This document shows positions 13,728-21,248 of a DNA stretch of 23,736 nucleotides, piece after piece (position 1 is the stretch's first letter; the number at the start of each line of letters is the position of its first letter). The notes beneath the pieces are model-generated. The model saw only the letters and a program-made list of their open reading frames with translations. It was not told where the DNA came from and did no database searches. Both the position numbers and the translations under genes were made by a program. This DNA is from JASMTM01 sp046483075 (GTDB lineage: Bacteria; Thermotogota; Thermotogae; Petrotogales; Kosmotogaceae), in the NCBI GenBank assembly GCA_046483075.1, contig JAWODV010000036.1, positions 1-23,736 on the forward strand, written 5' to 3'.

Positions 13728-13740
13728 CAGGAGGCTTTTT

Positions 13741-14790
13741 ATGGGTAAACGGAAACTGGATATTTTCAGCAAATATCTTTCAATATGGGTAGCAGCTGCA
13801 ATGATATTTGGTGCAATTTTGGGTAATGTTTTCCAGGGTTTTTCTGAAACTTTGGGTGACTGGAAACTGGCAAACGTTTCCATTCCTGTTGCTGTCGTGC
13901 TTCTATTTATGATGTTTCCTATAATGTTAAAAATCAATATTGAAGAAATCACTAATGTTAGAAAGAATTCGAGACCTTTAACTATGACATTGGTAATAAA
14001 TTGGGCAATAAAACCATTTACAATGGCTTTTATTGCATGGCTTTTTATTAAATTGTTTTTTGGTCCATTGATTGGTGATGGATTAGCCAATGAATATGTC
14101 GCTGGCATGATACTTCTTGGACTGGCACCTTGCACAGCTATGGTTCTTGTGTGGACATATCTGGCAAAAGGTAATATTAACTATGCACTTGTCCAAGTAT
14201 CGGTTAATGATCTCATAATTCTTTTTCTTTTTGCTCCTTTAGGTAAAATGCTTATAGGTGTTTCAACGGGTTTTCCAGTACCCTTCATGACAATATTCTG
14301 GTCTGTAGTATTCTATGTTGCAATACCCCTTGTTTTGGCTGTAATAACGAGAAGAATTGTTATAAACTCGAGTGGTGAAAAATATTTAAAAGAAAAAGTA
14401 ATTCCGAGATTTGATCCTTTTACAAAAGTTGGTTTGTTACTTACTCTTGTTTTAGTATTTATGTTCCAGGGTAGAACGATTCTAGAAAATCCTTTACACA
14501 TTTTACTCATCGCGATACCTCTAATTATTCAAACCTATTTAATTTTCTTCATAGGTTATATGGGAGCAAAAACTTTAAAAATTAATTACCCTGAAGCTGC
14601 ACCATCAACATTTATAGGAGCATCAAACTTCTTCGAACTTGCAATAGCAGTAGCACTGATTTTATTTGGAATGAATTCAGGGGCAGCTCTGGCTACGGTT
14701 GTTGGGGTACTTGTTGAAGTGCCTGTTATGTTATCCCTTGTTGCTATAATGAAAAATAGAAAATCCCAATTTTATTTTTTTAACCAGTAG
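13741..14790 (+). CDS. acr3: Acr3 arsenite efflux permease
   Basis: 349 residues from ATG at 13741, chosen because AGGAGG (13729-13734) lies 6 bases upstream; the in-frame ATG at 13720 lies within the operator. Ten hydrophobic segments are present. Family hallmarks are G-L-A-P-C-T-A-M-V-L-V-W with the conserved Cys131 in the fourth membrane helix, V-S-V-N-D-L, and F-I-G-A-S-N-F-F-E-L-A-I-A-V-A with Glu299; both residues are known to be needed for As(III) transport in characterised Acr3 proteins. It exports arsenite (and possibly antimonite) using the proton gradient. It is the first gene of acr3-arsR-arsF-arsG and should be derepressed by arsenite through the adjacent ArsR. Confidence 0.93.
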   Translation: MGKRKLDIFSKYLSIWVAAAMIFGAILGNVFQGFSETLGDWKLANVSIPVAVVLLFMMFPIMLKINIEEITNVRKNSRPLTMTLVINWAIKPFTMAFIAWLFIKLFFGPLIGDGLANEYVAGMILLGLAPCTAMVLVWTYLAKGNINYALVQVSVNDLIILFLFAPLGKMLIGVSTGFPVPFMTIFWSVVFYVAIPLVLAVITRRIVINSSGEKYLKEKVIPRFDPFTKVGLLLTLVLVFMFQGRTILENPLHILLIAIPLIIQTYLIFFIGYMGAKTLKINYPEAAPSTFIGASNFFELAIAVALILFGMNSGAALATVVGVLVEVPVMLSLVAIMKNRKSQFYFFNQ

Positions 14791-14804
14791 AAGAAGGTGA
14801 AAAA

Positions 14805-15158
14805 ATGATAATAACAAGGCTGGAATTAGTTGAATTGCTAAATCTTCTCTCTGATGAAATTAATCTAAAAATTCTCTCTTATATAAAAATTTATGAAGAA
14901 CTTTGCGTTTGCCAATTTGAAGATATACTAGAAATTCCTCAACCAACTATATCCAGACATTTAAAAGCTTTGTATACAGCCAGGATAATATCTGTTAGAA
15001 AAGAAGGAAGATGGCACTATTACAGACTTAAGAAACTCCCTGATTTCGTTCATGAAGTGCTTAATTTAGCAATGGAGAGGTACAACATCACAAGAGAAAA
15101 ACTATTGAAACGATGTAATACAAGTAAACAACTAAAGAATAATTTTCCAAGAAATTAA
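14805..15158 (+). CDS. arsR: ArsR arsenic-responsive repressor
   Basis: 117 residues. Winged-helix ArsR fold: helix L-L-N-L-L-S-D-E-I-N-L-K-I-L, the metalloid-binding segment E-E-L-C-V-C-Q-F (Cys34, Cys36), recognition helix I-P-Q-P-T-I-S-R-H-L-K-A-L (44-56), and wing V-R-K-E-G-R-W-H-Y-Y-R-L. The E-L-C-V-C motif is the classical As(III) site; a further Cys104 near the C-terminus may be the third thiol ligand (inference). It lies 14 bases after acr3 with GAAGGTGA as ribosome site, hence co-transcribed and autoregulated through the palindrome at 13700-13727. Confidence 0.92.
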   Translation: MIITRLELVELLNLLSDEINLKILSYIKIYEELCVCQFEDILEIPQPTISRHLKALYTARIISVRKEGRWHYYRLKKLPDFVHEVLNLAMERYNITREKLLKRCNTSKQLKNNFPRN

Positions 15159-15212
15159 GACTTAGGAATTTTTAACAAGTTCTATTGAGGCAATATGAAT
15201 AAAAAATGCTGA

Positions 15213-15237
15213 TGCTTTTATAAAGCAATATTTTTTT
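15213..15237 (+). terminator. Weak intercistronic hairpin and T run (possible attenuator)
   Basis: TGCTTT and AAAGCA arms with the 3-base loop TAT (15213-15227), then ATA and seven T residues, just before the AAGGAGG of the next gene. It could partly terminate transcription after arsR and lower expression of the arsF/arsG pair. The stem is only 6 bp. Confidence 0.3.
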
Positions 15238-15251
15238 AAGGAGGAAAACCA

Positions 15252-15743
15252 TTGGACCTAAAAAAATTATTCACTATTGGATTATTATTGTTTGTTGTAA
15301 TTAGCGTTGCTTATTTTATTTACGATGAAATGAGATTGGCTTCTAATTCAAGTAACGTTCAAAAAGCTGAAAGCGATCAATCAGAAATAGATAAATCAGA
15401 TGTTAATGACTACATGATTGTGTATTATTTCCACGGGACCCAACGCTGCCATGAATGCCTTGAGATGGAATCTTATATAAAGGAATGCCTTGAAACATAT
15501 TTTTCTCAAGAGTTAGCTGAAGGAACGATTAAATTAAAAGTCATTAATATCGATTATCGGGAAAACCAGGATTATATTGACAAATATTTCATAATGTACA
15601 ATTCAGTTATTTTACAAAATTTTGAAGACAAAGAAGCCACAGAGTGGAAATATCTTGATGAAGCATGGAACCTGGTAAGCAACAAAAAAGAATTCATTGA
15701 TTTCACTCGCGAAGAAATCGAGAATTTTAAGGTGGTGGATTAA
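15252..15743 (+). CDS. ArsF-family thioredoxin-like membrane-anchored protein
   Basis: 163 residues, TTG start at 15252 supported by AAGGAGG ending 8 bases upstream. An N-terminal membrane anchor (about 7-24) and a polar linker precede a compact domain: Y-M-I-V-Y-Y-F-H-G-T-Q-R-C-H-E-C-L-E-M-E (Cys66-H-E-Cys69), then K-V-I-N-I-D-Y and Y-I-D-K-Y. The F-H-G-x-x-R-C-x-x-C pattern is that of small proteins annotated as ArsF family in ars operons, where ArsF acts with the nitroreductase ArsE on nitroaromatic arsenicals. The C-x-x-C in a thioredoxin-like context suggests extracytoplasmic thiol chemistry. No ArsE gene is present here, so the nitroreductase role is doubtful; partnership with the following CcdA-like permease is likely. 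Confidence 0.68.
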   Translation: MDLKKLFTIGLLLFVVISVAYFIYDEMRLASNSSNVQKAESDQSEIDKSDVNDYMIVYYFHGTQRCHECLEMESYIKECLETYFSQELAEGTIKLKVINIDYRENQDYIDKYFIMYNSVILQNFEDKEATEWKYLDEAWNLVSNKKEFIDFTREEIENFKVVD

Positions 15744-16427
15744 TTGGATAATGTCTTTCTAGCTATATTGTCTGCGTTATGGTTTGGTATTTTAACATCA
15801 ATCAGTCCGTGTCCATTAACAACAAATATTGCCGCTGTTTCTTTTATCAGTAGAAATATTAAAAGCCCTGTGAAATCAATAACTTCTGGTATTTTATATA
15901 CGATTGGACGGATGTTCACTTATGTGATTATCGGTTCTATTATAGTTTCAAGTTTGACCCTGGCACCTAGAATATCAATTTTTCTTCAAAAATATATGGG
16001 TAAGCTTATAGGCCCAATAATGATAATAGTTGGGCTATTTTTACTTGAATTGTTGAGTTTCAATATAAGAGGAAAGAATATAGATGCTGAAAAACAGGAA
16101 AGGATTAAAAAACAGGGTCTTTTTGGAGCTCTATTTCTCGGTTCACTATTTGCTTTGAGTTTTTGCCCGATTTCTGCCGCATTATTTTTTGGTAGTGTAA
16201 TTCCTCTAGCAGTAGAAGAACAATCACGAATTCTCATTCCTGCGATTTATGGTATTGGAACGGGAATACCTGTATTATTGGTAGCGATCACTTTGGCTTT
16301 TAGTACGAAACTGGTTGCTAAAATGTTTAAAAGAATTAACCAGTTTGAATATTGGGCCCGTACTATTACGGGCAGTTTCTTCATTGCTTTAGGTATCTAC
16401 TTTAGTATTACCAGGATATATCTTTAG
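15744..16427 (+). CDS. ArsG-family / CcdA-like membrane protein
   Basis: 227 residues with six hydrophobic segments. TTG start directly abuts the TAA of the preceding gene, with AAGGTGG as ribosome site. The two symmetric motifs I-S-P-C-P-L-T-T-N (Cys23) and S-F-C-P-I-S-A-A-L-F-F-G (Cys141) are those of the CcdA/DsbD membrane domain, which passes electrons across the membrane through a Cys pair. Members located in ars operons beside ArsF are called ArsG and were reported as efflux permeases for aromatic arsenicals. Here the gene could export organoarsenicals or reduce the Cys pair of its partner; the sequence does not decide. No terminator is visible after it. Confidence 0.72.
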   Translation: MDNVFLAILSALWFGILTSISPCPLTTNIAAVSFISRNIKSPVKSITSGILYTIGRMFTYVIIGSIIVSSLTLAPRISIFLQKYMGKLIGPIMIIVGLFLLELLSFNIRGKNIDAEKQERIKKQGLFGALFLGSLFALSFCPISAALFFGSVIPLAVEEQSRILIPAIYGIGTGIPVLLVAITLAFSTKLVAKMFKRINQFEYWARTITGSFFIALGIYFSITRIYL

Positions 16428-16472
16428 AATCCAAAAATTATTTATATGCTAAATAAATCCAATACTATTTAA

Positions 16473-16661
16473 GTAACGATAATTAATCACAGAGATTCAT
16501 TTGTAGAAGGAGATTTGCATTTACCTTTGGGTGAAGGCAACATTCTCTATAATGAAGTAATAGATAACTTCGTAAATTATGGTAGAGTGGTAATTCTCGA
16601 AATAAACTATGAATTCATGAATGAATTCAGGAGCAGTTTACAAAAAGCCAGAAGACTTTTT
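16473..16661 (+). pseudogene. C-terminal fragment of a sugar-phosphate isomerase/epimerase (TIM barrel)
   Basis: In the 306-base gap after the ars operon, one frame reads NHRDSFVEGDLHLPLGEGN, then ILYNEVIDNFVNYGRVVILE, then EFRSSLQKARRL. This matches the end of xylose-isomerase-like sugar phosphate isomerases/epimerases (H-x-x-D near the end of strand 7, then D-x-H-L-P-L-G-E-G, then V-I-L-E). Similarity begins upstream of the only possible start (TTG at 16515) and a TAA lies at 16470, so the barrel's first 200 or so residues are missing. After base 16661 the frame continues into unrelated hydrophobic residues. The rest of the gap is featureless. It is a decayed gene, perhaps a former member of a sugar operon. 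Confidence 0.6.
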
Positions 16662-16733
16662 TGGATAATAAATTGTATATTATATATTTTGATAATTATT
16701 TCCGATTTAAAACTCTCTATAGATCTACAATAG

Positions 16734-17669
16734 TTAATTACTGTGACTTTCAAAGAAATCCCATATTAGCTCTTTTGCATCCAAATAAACCTGATTTTCC
16801 TGAAAAAAACTTTGAAATCCTTTTATTCTTCCTGGAAAAGTGTGCCCTTCTTCTTTTAGTGTGTAGAATTCAATAATTACATGATTGTTCTCATTCAAAT
16901 ATTTTCTTACTATCACCTTTTCTTGATCTGTAAAGTTTTCTTCCACTATTAAAGCGTCCATAGAATTTGCCCAGCGTTCAACTGACTCCAGAATCGAAGA
17001 AAAAAATATGCCCGAACTATTTTCTTCTCCAGAAAATCCTCCATGGTAAGGAATTATAGTATCTCGTTCACCATGAAATATTATTAACGGGAAAGACTTT
17101 TTGGGCGGTTCAATATGAATAATAGAACCTTCGCTACTTCCTCCAGAAGGAGAAGAAGAAACTATCGCTGCAGCAGTAAAAAGCTCGGGATGTTCTGAAA
17201 TTAATTTATACGTCAACATACCACCGTTGGAAAAACCTATAAGATAAATCCTGTCATTGTCTACATTGTATCTTTGTTTTATTAAAGTAAGTAATTCTGT
17301 TATGTAACCAACATCATCTATTTTATTCTCCATTGCATATCCACAACAAAATTCCACATTCCAGCTCAATAGAGCGTTATCTAGCTGACCGGTTCCTTCA
17401 GGATAAACAGAAATAAAACCCTTTTTATCCGATAACTCAGTTATTCCATATGTATCTTTGGTATAAGTGCTGTTTCCAAAAAGTCCATGAAATACTATCA
17501 CAAGTGGTAATTTTTCCTTGACTATTTTATCAGGAACATGGACTATAGATCTTCTCTCTATCCCATTGTGAGAAAGATATAGGTTATAATCCAGAGTTTT
17601 ATTGTTTGCCAGCATCAAAATTGCAATTAATAATGTTGTCGCTAATATGATTAAATATCCAGTTTTCAT
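16734..17669 (-). CDS. Secreted or membrane-anchored LpqC/PHB-depolymerase-like esterase
   Basis: 311 residues. A signal/anchor segment (about 4-21) is followed by an alpha/beta hydrolase: P-L-V-I-V-F-H-G-L-F-G-N (55-66, oxyanion region), W-N-V-E-F-C-C-G-Y-A and I-D-D-V-G-Y-I, the nucleophile motif G-F-S-N-G-G with Ser147, H-G-E-R-D-T-I-I-P-Y with Asp203, and E-E-G-H-T-F-P-G with His276. This is the esterase/PHB depolymerase family (PF10503-like), which includes feruloyl and acetyl-xylan esterases. Location outside the cytoplasm and a sugar importer next door suggest carbohydrate ester cleavage (inference). CAGGAGATGATTT precedes ATG. The gene diverges from the ROK operon. Confidence 0.83.
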   Translation of the reverse strand: MKTGYLIILATTLLIAILMLANNKTLDYNLYLSHNGIERRSIVHVPDKIVKEKLPLVIVFHGLFGNSTYTKDTYGITELSDKKGFISVYPEGTGQLDNALLSWNVEFCCGYAMENKIDDVGYITELLTLIKQRYNVDNDRIYLIGFSNGGMLTYKLISEHPELFTAAAIVSSSPSGGSSEGSIIHIEPPKKSFPLIIFHGERDTIIPYHGGFSGEENSSGIFFSSILESVERWANSMDALIVEENFTDQEKVIVRKYLNENNHVIIEFYTLKEEGHTFPGRIKGFQSFFQENQVYLDAKELIWDFFESHSN

Positions 17670-17844
17670 AAATCATCTCCTGAAGAAAATTATAATGAAT
17701 ACAATTTATTATACTTCTTATTTGAATATTAATCTTATTTATCAAAATTCTTCCTTAGCTTAAATTAATTCCCTTTAAATGTAACTACTAATCATTTCCA
17801 GTCCTTAGCTTATCAGTGCGGTATTTCGTAATGAGGAAGTATAT

Positions 17845-17871
17845 TGATATAATTATTTAGGTTCAGAAACT
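17845..17871 (+). promoter_or_regulatory. Extended -10 promoter and possible operator of the ROK/sugar operon
   Basis: TGATATAAT (17845-17853) is a perfect extended -10; no good -35 lies upstream. A near-palindrome AGGTTC-A-GAAACT (17859-17871, one mismatched pair) sits at the expected start of transcription and is a candidate operator for the ROK protein. A short CTAA tandem follows (17870-17878). Confidence 0.45.
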
Positions 17872-17896
17872 AACTAACTTTATAAGGAGCTTTTTC

Positions 17897-19015
17897 ATGG
17901 ACAAGAACAATAGGTCGGCTGGTGTTCCTTCAGAATTGAGGGCAAAAAATCTGGAGACGATTTTTGAAATAATTTTCAAATATCAACCTATATCGAGGAC
18001 AGAAATATCTAATCGCTCAGGAATTAGTAAACCAACCGTTAGCAAATTAATTAAATCATTATTAGATGATGAGTTTTTGATTGAAGCAGGTAAAACTTCT
18101 GAAGGATTAGGGAAAAAACGAACATTGCTTTCATTAAATCCCAAAAAGACTTACACAATTACTGCAGACATAGGTCTGGAAAACACAATTATAAGTATTG
18201 TTGATCTTTCTATGAAAATTTCTGATAAATGTGTAATTTCGACCAACAAGAATTTGGATAAATTTGTTGAAGAATTTGTTTGCTGTGTTGTTAAGTATGT
18301 TGAAAAAAAGAAAGAGTATCCTACATATTTAGTAATTTCAGTCCCAGGATTAGTTAAATCAAATTTAAAAGACGCAATTAATATTCCATTATTACACTGG
18401 GAGAATGTAAAACTGGCAGAAATAATTGAAGATGAACTGAAAAAGAGAGGAATTCCAATAGGGATCTTGATTAATAATGATGCGGAACTTGCAACAATAG
18501 CTGAAGTTTCGTTAAATGATGAATTAACAAGTAATCAACGAAACATTGTCTGCGTGCTCGTAAAAGAAGGAATAGGAACAGGATTATTTTTGGATGGCAG
18601 TTTGTACACGGGTTCAAACCATACAGCAGGAGAATTAGGACATATGGTAATTGATCGTAATGGACCTGAATGTTCATGTGGAAGGAAGGGTTGCTGGTTA
18701 ACGATGGCGGGTTCAAGAGAGTTAGAAAAATACGTCAAAGACTCCAGATTGGATGAATATATTGAAATATTTAGCATAGGTTTAATGAATATAATAAATG
18801 CACTGGATCCAAATGTAGTTGTAATAAATGGAGCTGTAGAAAAATACTGGAATGATATTTATCCTGCCTTAAATCAAAAATTACAGCAACATAATTTAAA
18901 CAACAATCCGGAAGAAATTAGGCTATTATCTTCTGCCTTTGATGATAGAGTTGGACCTTTACTTGGAGGAGCATTAATGAGTTTTAGAAAGTATATCCAA
19001 AAAGAAACGGGCTAA
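17897..19015 (+). CDS. ROK-family transcriptional repressor (XylR/NagC-like)
   Basis: 372 residues. The N-terminal helix-turn-helix is I-S-R-T-E-I-S-N-R-S-G-I-S-K-P-T-V-S-K (32-50). The sugar-kinase-like ROK domain follows, with T-A-D-I-G-L (89-94), I-N-N-D-A-E-L-A (192-199), G-I-G-T-G-L-F (225-231), A-G-E-L-G-H-M (244-250) and the zinc site His249, Cys259, Cys261, Cys266 in C-S-C-G-R-K-G-C-W. The phosphate loop is incomplete, as usual for regulators. It should bind a sugar and release DNA. It leads the ABC transporter operon (30 bases before the binding-protein gene), so autoregulation and control of the transporter by its own substrate are likely. AAGGAG lies 8 bases before ATG. Confidence 0.9.
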   Translation: MDKNNRSAGVPSELRAKNLETIFEIIFKYQPISRTEISNRSGISKPTVSKLIKSLLDDEFLIEAGKTSEGLGKKRTLLSLNPKKTYTITADIGLENTIISIVDLSMKISDKCVISTNKNLDKFVEEFVCCVVKYVEKKKEYPTYLVISVPGLVKSNLKDAINIPLLHWENVKLAEIIEDELKKRGIPIGILINNDAELATIAEVSLNDELTSNQRNIVCVLVKEGIGTGLFLDGSLYTGSNHTAGELGHMVIDRNGPECSCGRKGCWLTMAGSRELEKYVKDSRLDEYIEIFSIGLMNIINALDPNVVVINGAVEKYWNDIYPALNQKLQQHNLNNNPEEIRLLSSAFDDRVGPLLGGALMSFRKYIQKETG

Positions 19016-19025
19016 AAGTAGCCCG
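19008..19025 (+). other. Intercistronic hairpin overlapping the ROK stop codon
   Basis: CGGGCTA (19008-19014) pairs perfectly with TAGCCCG (19019-19025) around AAAG. No U tract follows, so it is probably not a terminator. It precedes the binding-protein ribosome site by 6 bases and could protect the 5' end of a processed transcript. Confidence 0.6.
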
Positions 19026-19045
19026 AATTTGAAAGGAGGGGTATT

Positions 19046-20302
19046 GTGAAACGTCTATTTGTAGTTTTCTTAGTAACGTGTTTCTTGTTAGCTGGTTCAG
19101 TAACATTGGCTGCTACAGAAGATGAGCTTATTGTTTATCACTGGTGGACTGCTGGTGGAGAGAAGGAAGCCATAGATGCTCTGTTTGAAGCGTTTTTGGA
19201 AGAGCATCCAAATGTTGAAATAATCGAAAATCCTGTAGCTGGAGGCGGCGGTGGAATAATGAGAGCCCAGATAAAGACAATGATTATGGCTGGTAACCCG
19301 CCAGATACTTTCCAGATTACTTATGGACACGGGATGATAAGTTCATTTTCAAGCGTTCTTCAACCGATTGACGACTTAATAAAAGGTTACAACATTCCTG
19401 AAGCTGTATATGAATGGGGTCGTGTTGATGGAGAAATGTATGGAGTTCCGCTTAATCTGATGCAGAATAACTGTCTCTGGTACAATGTGGACCTGGTTGA
19501 AGAATTAGGAATCGAAATGCCCATAGAATCAATTTATGACTTCCTTGTTGTTTGCTCAGAAATAAAGGAAGAAGGTTATGTGCCTCTTGCAGTTGGTGCA
19601 GGAATGGGTCAGAAGTTCTGGTTGGGAACACTCTTTGAGGCAATAAACAGTTCCTTACCAGGTGGTGGTGCTGATTTCCTTAATGAATATTACGCAGGTA
19701 ATATTTTGCCTTCTGAGTCTTCTGTATTCAAAAACACATTACAGGTGATGAAAACACTCATTGATAATGATTTTATAAACGATGATTTCTCAGCTCTAAC
19801 ATGGGATCAGGCTGGAGACCTAATGGCAACAGGAAAAGCTGTGTTCTATGTAATGGGAGATTGGGGTAAAGGTCACTTTACCGCTATGGGTTTGGAACCC
19901 AGAGTTGACTTTGGATATCAGCCATTTCCCGGAACAAGTGATACTTTTGTAGGACACGCCGATTGTTTTGTTCTACCAGTAGGTGTAGATAAGCAATTAG
20001 CCAAAGATTGGATAAAATTCTTGACCACAGTTAAGGCAGCCAATACATTCTGTCCAATTAAAGGAGCTGCGCCATTTGTACTAGATGCACCACTTGATGT
20101 CTACGATTCAATAACAAAAGAAATACTCGGATACTTTAGAGATGAAGATGTTTCAAAAGTACTGTCACAGTTTGGTGCACCGCCAGAATCCTATCTTGAT
20201 GTTTTTGGGACAGCATTCAGTCAATTTTTCAATGATCCAGTTATCAATGAAAGCTCACTAGATGATTTCGATTACGCGTACGAAGAGGTTTTCTGGTATT
20301 AA
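19046..20302 (+). CDS. Carbohydrate ABC transporter substrate-binding protein (CUT1-type, family 1)
   Basis: 418 residues with a GTG start behind AAAGGAGGGG. A cleavable signal peptide (about 1-23, ending T-L-A-A) exports it; there is no lipobox. The family-1 solute-binding pattern is clear: L-I-V-Y-H-W-W-T-A-G-G-E-K-E-A-I-D-A-L (28-46), F-L-E-E-H-P-N-V-E, Q-I-K-T-M-I-M-A-G-N-P-P-D-T-F-Q, Y-G-V-P-L-N-L-M, W-D-Q-A-G-D-L-M-A-T-G-K-A, and M-G-D-W. Binding proteins starting like this serve glucose/mannose or small oligosaccharides, but the ligand is not deducible. It is flanked by two stable hairpins, consistent with the binding protein being made in excess over the permeases. Confidence 0.92.
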   Translation: MKRLFVVFLVTCFLLAGSVTLAATEDELIVYHWWTAGGEKEAIDALFEAFLEEHPNVEIIENPVAGGGGGIMRAQIKTMIMAGNPPDTFQITYGHGMISSFSSVLQPIDDLIKGYNIPEAVYEWGRVDGEMYGVPLNLMQNNCLWYNVDLVEELGIEMPIESIYDFLVVCSEIKEEGYVPLAVGAGMGQKFWLGTLFEAINSSLPGGGADFLNEYYAGNILPSESSVFKNTLQVMKTLIDNDFINDDFSALTWDQAGDLMATGKAVFYVMGDWGKGHFTAMGLEPRVDFGYQPFPGTSDTFVGHADCFVLPVGVDKQLAKDWIKFLTTVKAANTFCPIKGAAPFVLDAPLDVYDSITKEILGYFRDEDVSKVLSQFGAPPESYLDVFGTAFSQFFNDPVINESSLDDFDYAYEEVFWY

Positions 20303-20309
20303 AAATTGC

Positions 20310-20333
20310 CGGCAGGTGTGAGTGCACCTGCCG
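20310..20333 (+). other. Intercistronic hairpin after the binding-protein gene
   Basis: CGGCAGGTG (20310-20318) and CACCTGCCG (20325-20333) form a perfect 9-bp G+C-rich stem with a 6-base loop, 7 bases after the stop codon. No T run follows. Hairpins in this position in sugar operons (malE-malF is the classic case) protect the upstream mRNA from 3' decay. Confidence 0.7.
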
Positions 20334-20375
20334 ACTATTTACTCAACGTTTACTTTAGCTGAGGAGTGTATTGTT

Positions 20376-21248
20376 TTGAGTAAAAAGATACAGATACTAC
20401 TTTTTATTTTACCAGCAATTGTGTTGGTTGGTCTATTTGTATACGGTTTTACAGCATATACAATTCAAGTTTCTTTAACAAGCTGGAGAGATGTAGGTTT
20501 TGGAGGAACTTTTGTTGGTCTAAAAAATTATATAAGACTCTTCACAACTGATAGAGTATTCAAAATTTCCATGATAAATACGTTAAAACTAACAGCAATA
20601 TTCATAGGTATTACTATACCTCTTGGTTTATTGTTAGCTGTTTTACTTGATTTGAAAATTAAGGGAAGAGGTATATTTAGATTGATTTTTCTTTTGCCTT
20701 TATCTTTTTCGTTTGTCGCTTCAGCTTCAATGTGGACATGGATGTTTTCTCCTAATATCGGATCAATTAACGCGTTTCTAAGAGTAATGGGGTTGGAGGT
20801 ACTTACTCAACCGTGGATTACTTCAGAAAAACAGGCGATAGTATGTATAGCAATAGCCTATATATGGCAGTTTTCAGGTTTCTCAACACTAGTTTATTAC
20901 GCAGGAATTAGTGGAGTACCTCCTGAAATATCTGAAGCAGCAAAAATAGATGGTGCAACAACTTTTCAAAGATATACAAAAGTGATTATTCCAATGCAAA
21001 GACCAGCAACATTAACTGTACTTATGATATTGCTAATGTATTCTTTGAGGGTATTTGATCTTGTATGGTTAATGACAGGAGGAGGACCTGGCACATCCTC
21101 GGAAATACTTTCAACGTTTATGTATAGAACAGCATTCAGTCGAAATAGATTTGGTTATGGTGCATCAATAGGAACAATAATGTTTGTTTTGTCTATGATA
21201 ATTGTAATTCCATTCTTCTTAAAGCTTAGGAGAAGTGAATATGAATAA
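20376..21248 (+). CDS. Sugar ABC transporter permease (MalF/UgpA-type)
   Basis: 290 residues from TTG at 20376 (protein M-S-K-K-I-Q-I-L-L-F); GAGGAG at 20361-20366 supports it, and the open frame to the left only reads through the hairpin. Six membrane segments are present. The EAA loop that docks with the ATPase is P-P-E-I-S-E-A-A-K-I-D-G-A-T-T-F-Q-R-Y-T-K-V-I-I-P (about 182-206), with G-L-K-N-Y-I-R-L-F near residue 48 typical of the MalF-like subunit. It overlaps the next permease gene by 8 bases, so the pair is co-translated. No ATPase gene is in the operon; a shared MsmK/UgpC-like ATPase elsewhere must energise it (inference). Confidence 0.9.
   Translation: MSKKIQILLFILPAIVLVGLFVYGFTAYTIQVSLTSWRDVGFGGTFVGLKNYIRLFTTDRVFKISMINTLKLTAIFIGITIPLGLLLAVLLDLKIKGRGIFRLIFLLPLSFSFVASASMWTWMFSPNIGSINAFLRVMGLEVLTQPWITSEKQAIVCIAIAYIWQFSGFSTLVYYAGISGVPPEISEAAKIDGATTFQRYTKVIIPMQRPATLTVLMILLMYSLRVFDLVWLMTGGGPGTSSEILSTFMYRTAFSRNRFGYGASIGTIMFVLSMIIVIPFFLKLRRSEYE

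Noticed and set aside
13720..13740. Earlier ATG for acr3
   Set aside because: It lies inside the operator palindrome and upstream of the Shine-Dalgarno; ATG at 13741 is properly spaced.
16515..16733. Intact small membrane protein gene of 72 codons
   Set aside because: Homology to sugar-phosphate isomerases extends upstream of the only start codon, showing it is a gene fragment; the hydrophobic tail is read-through.
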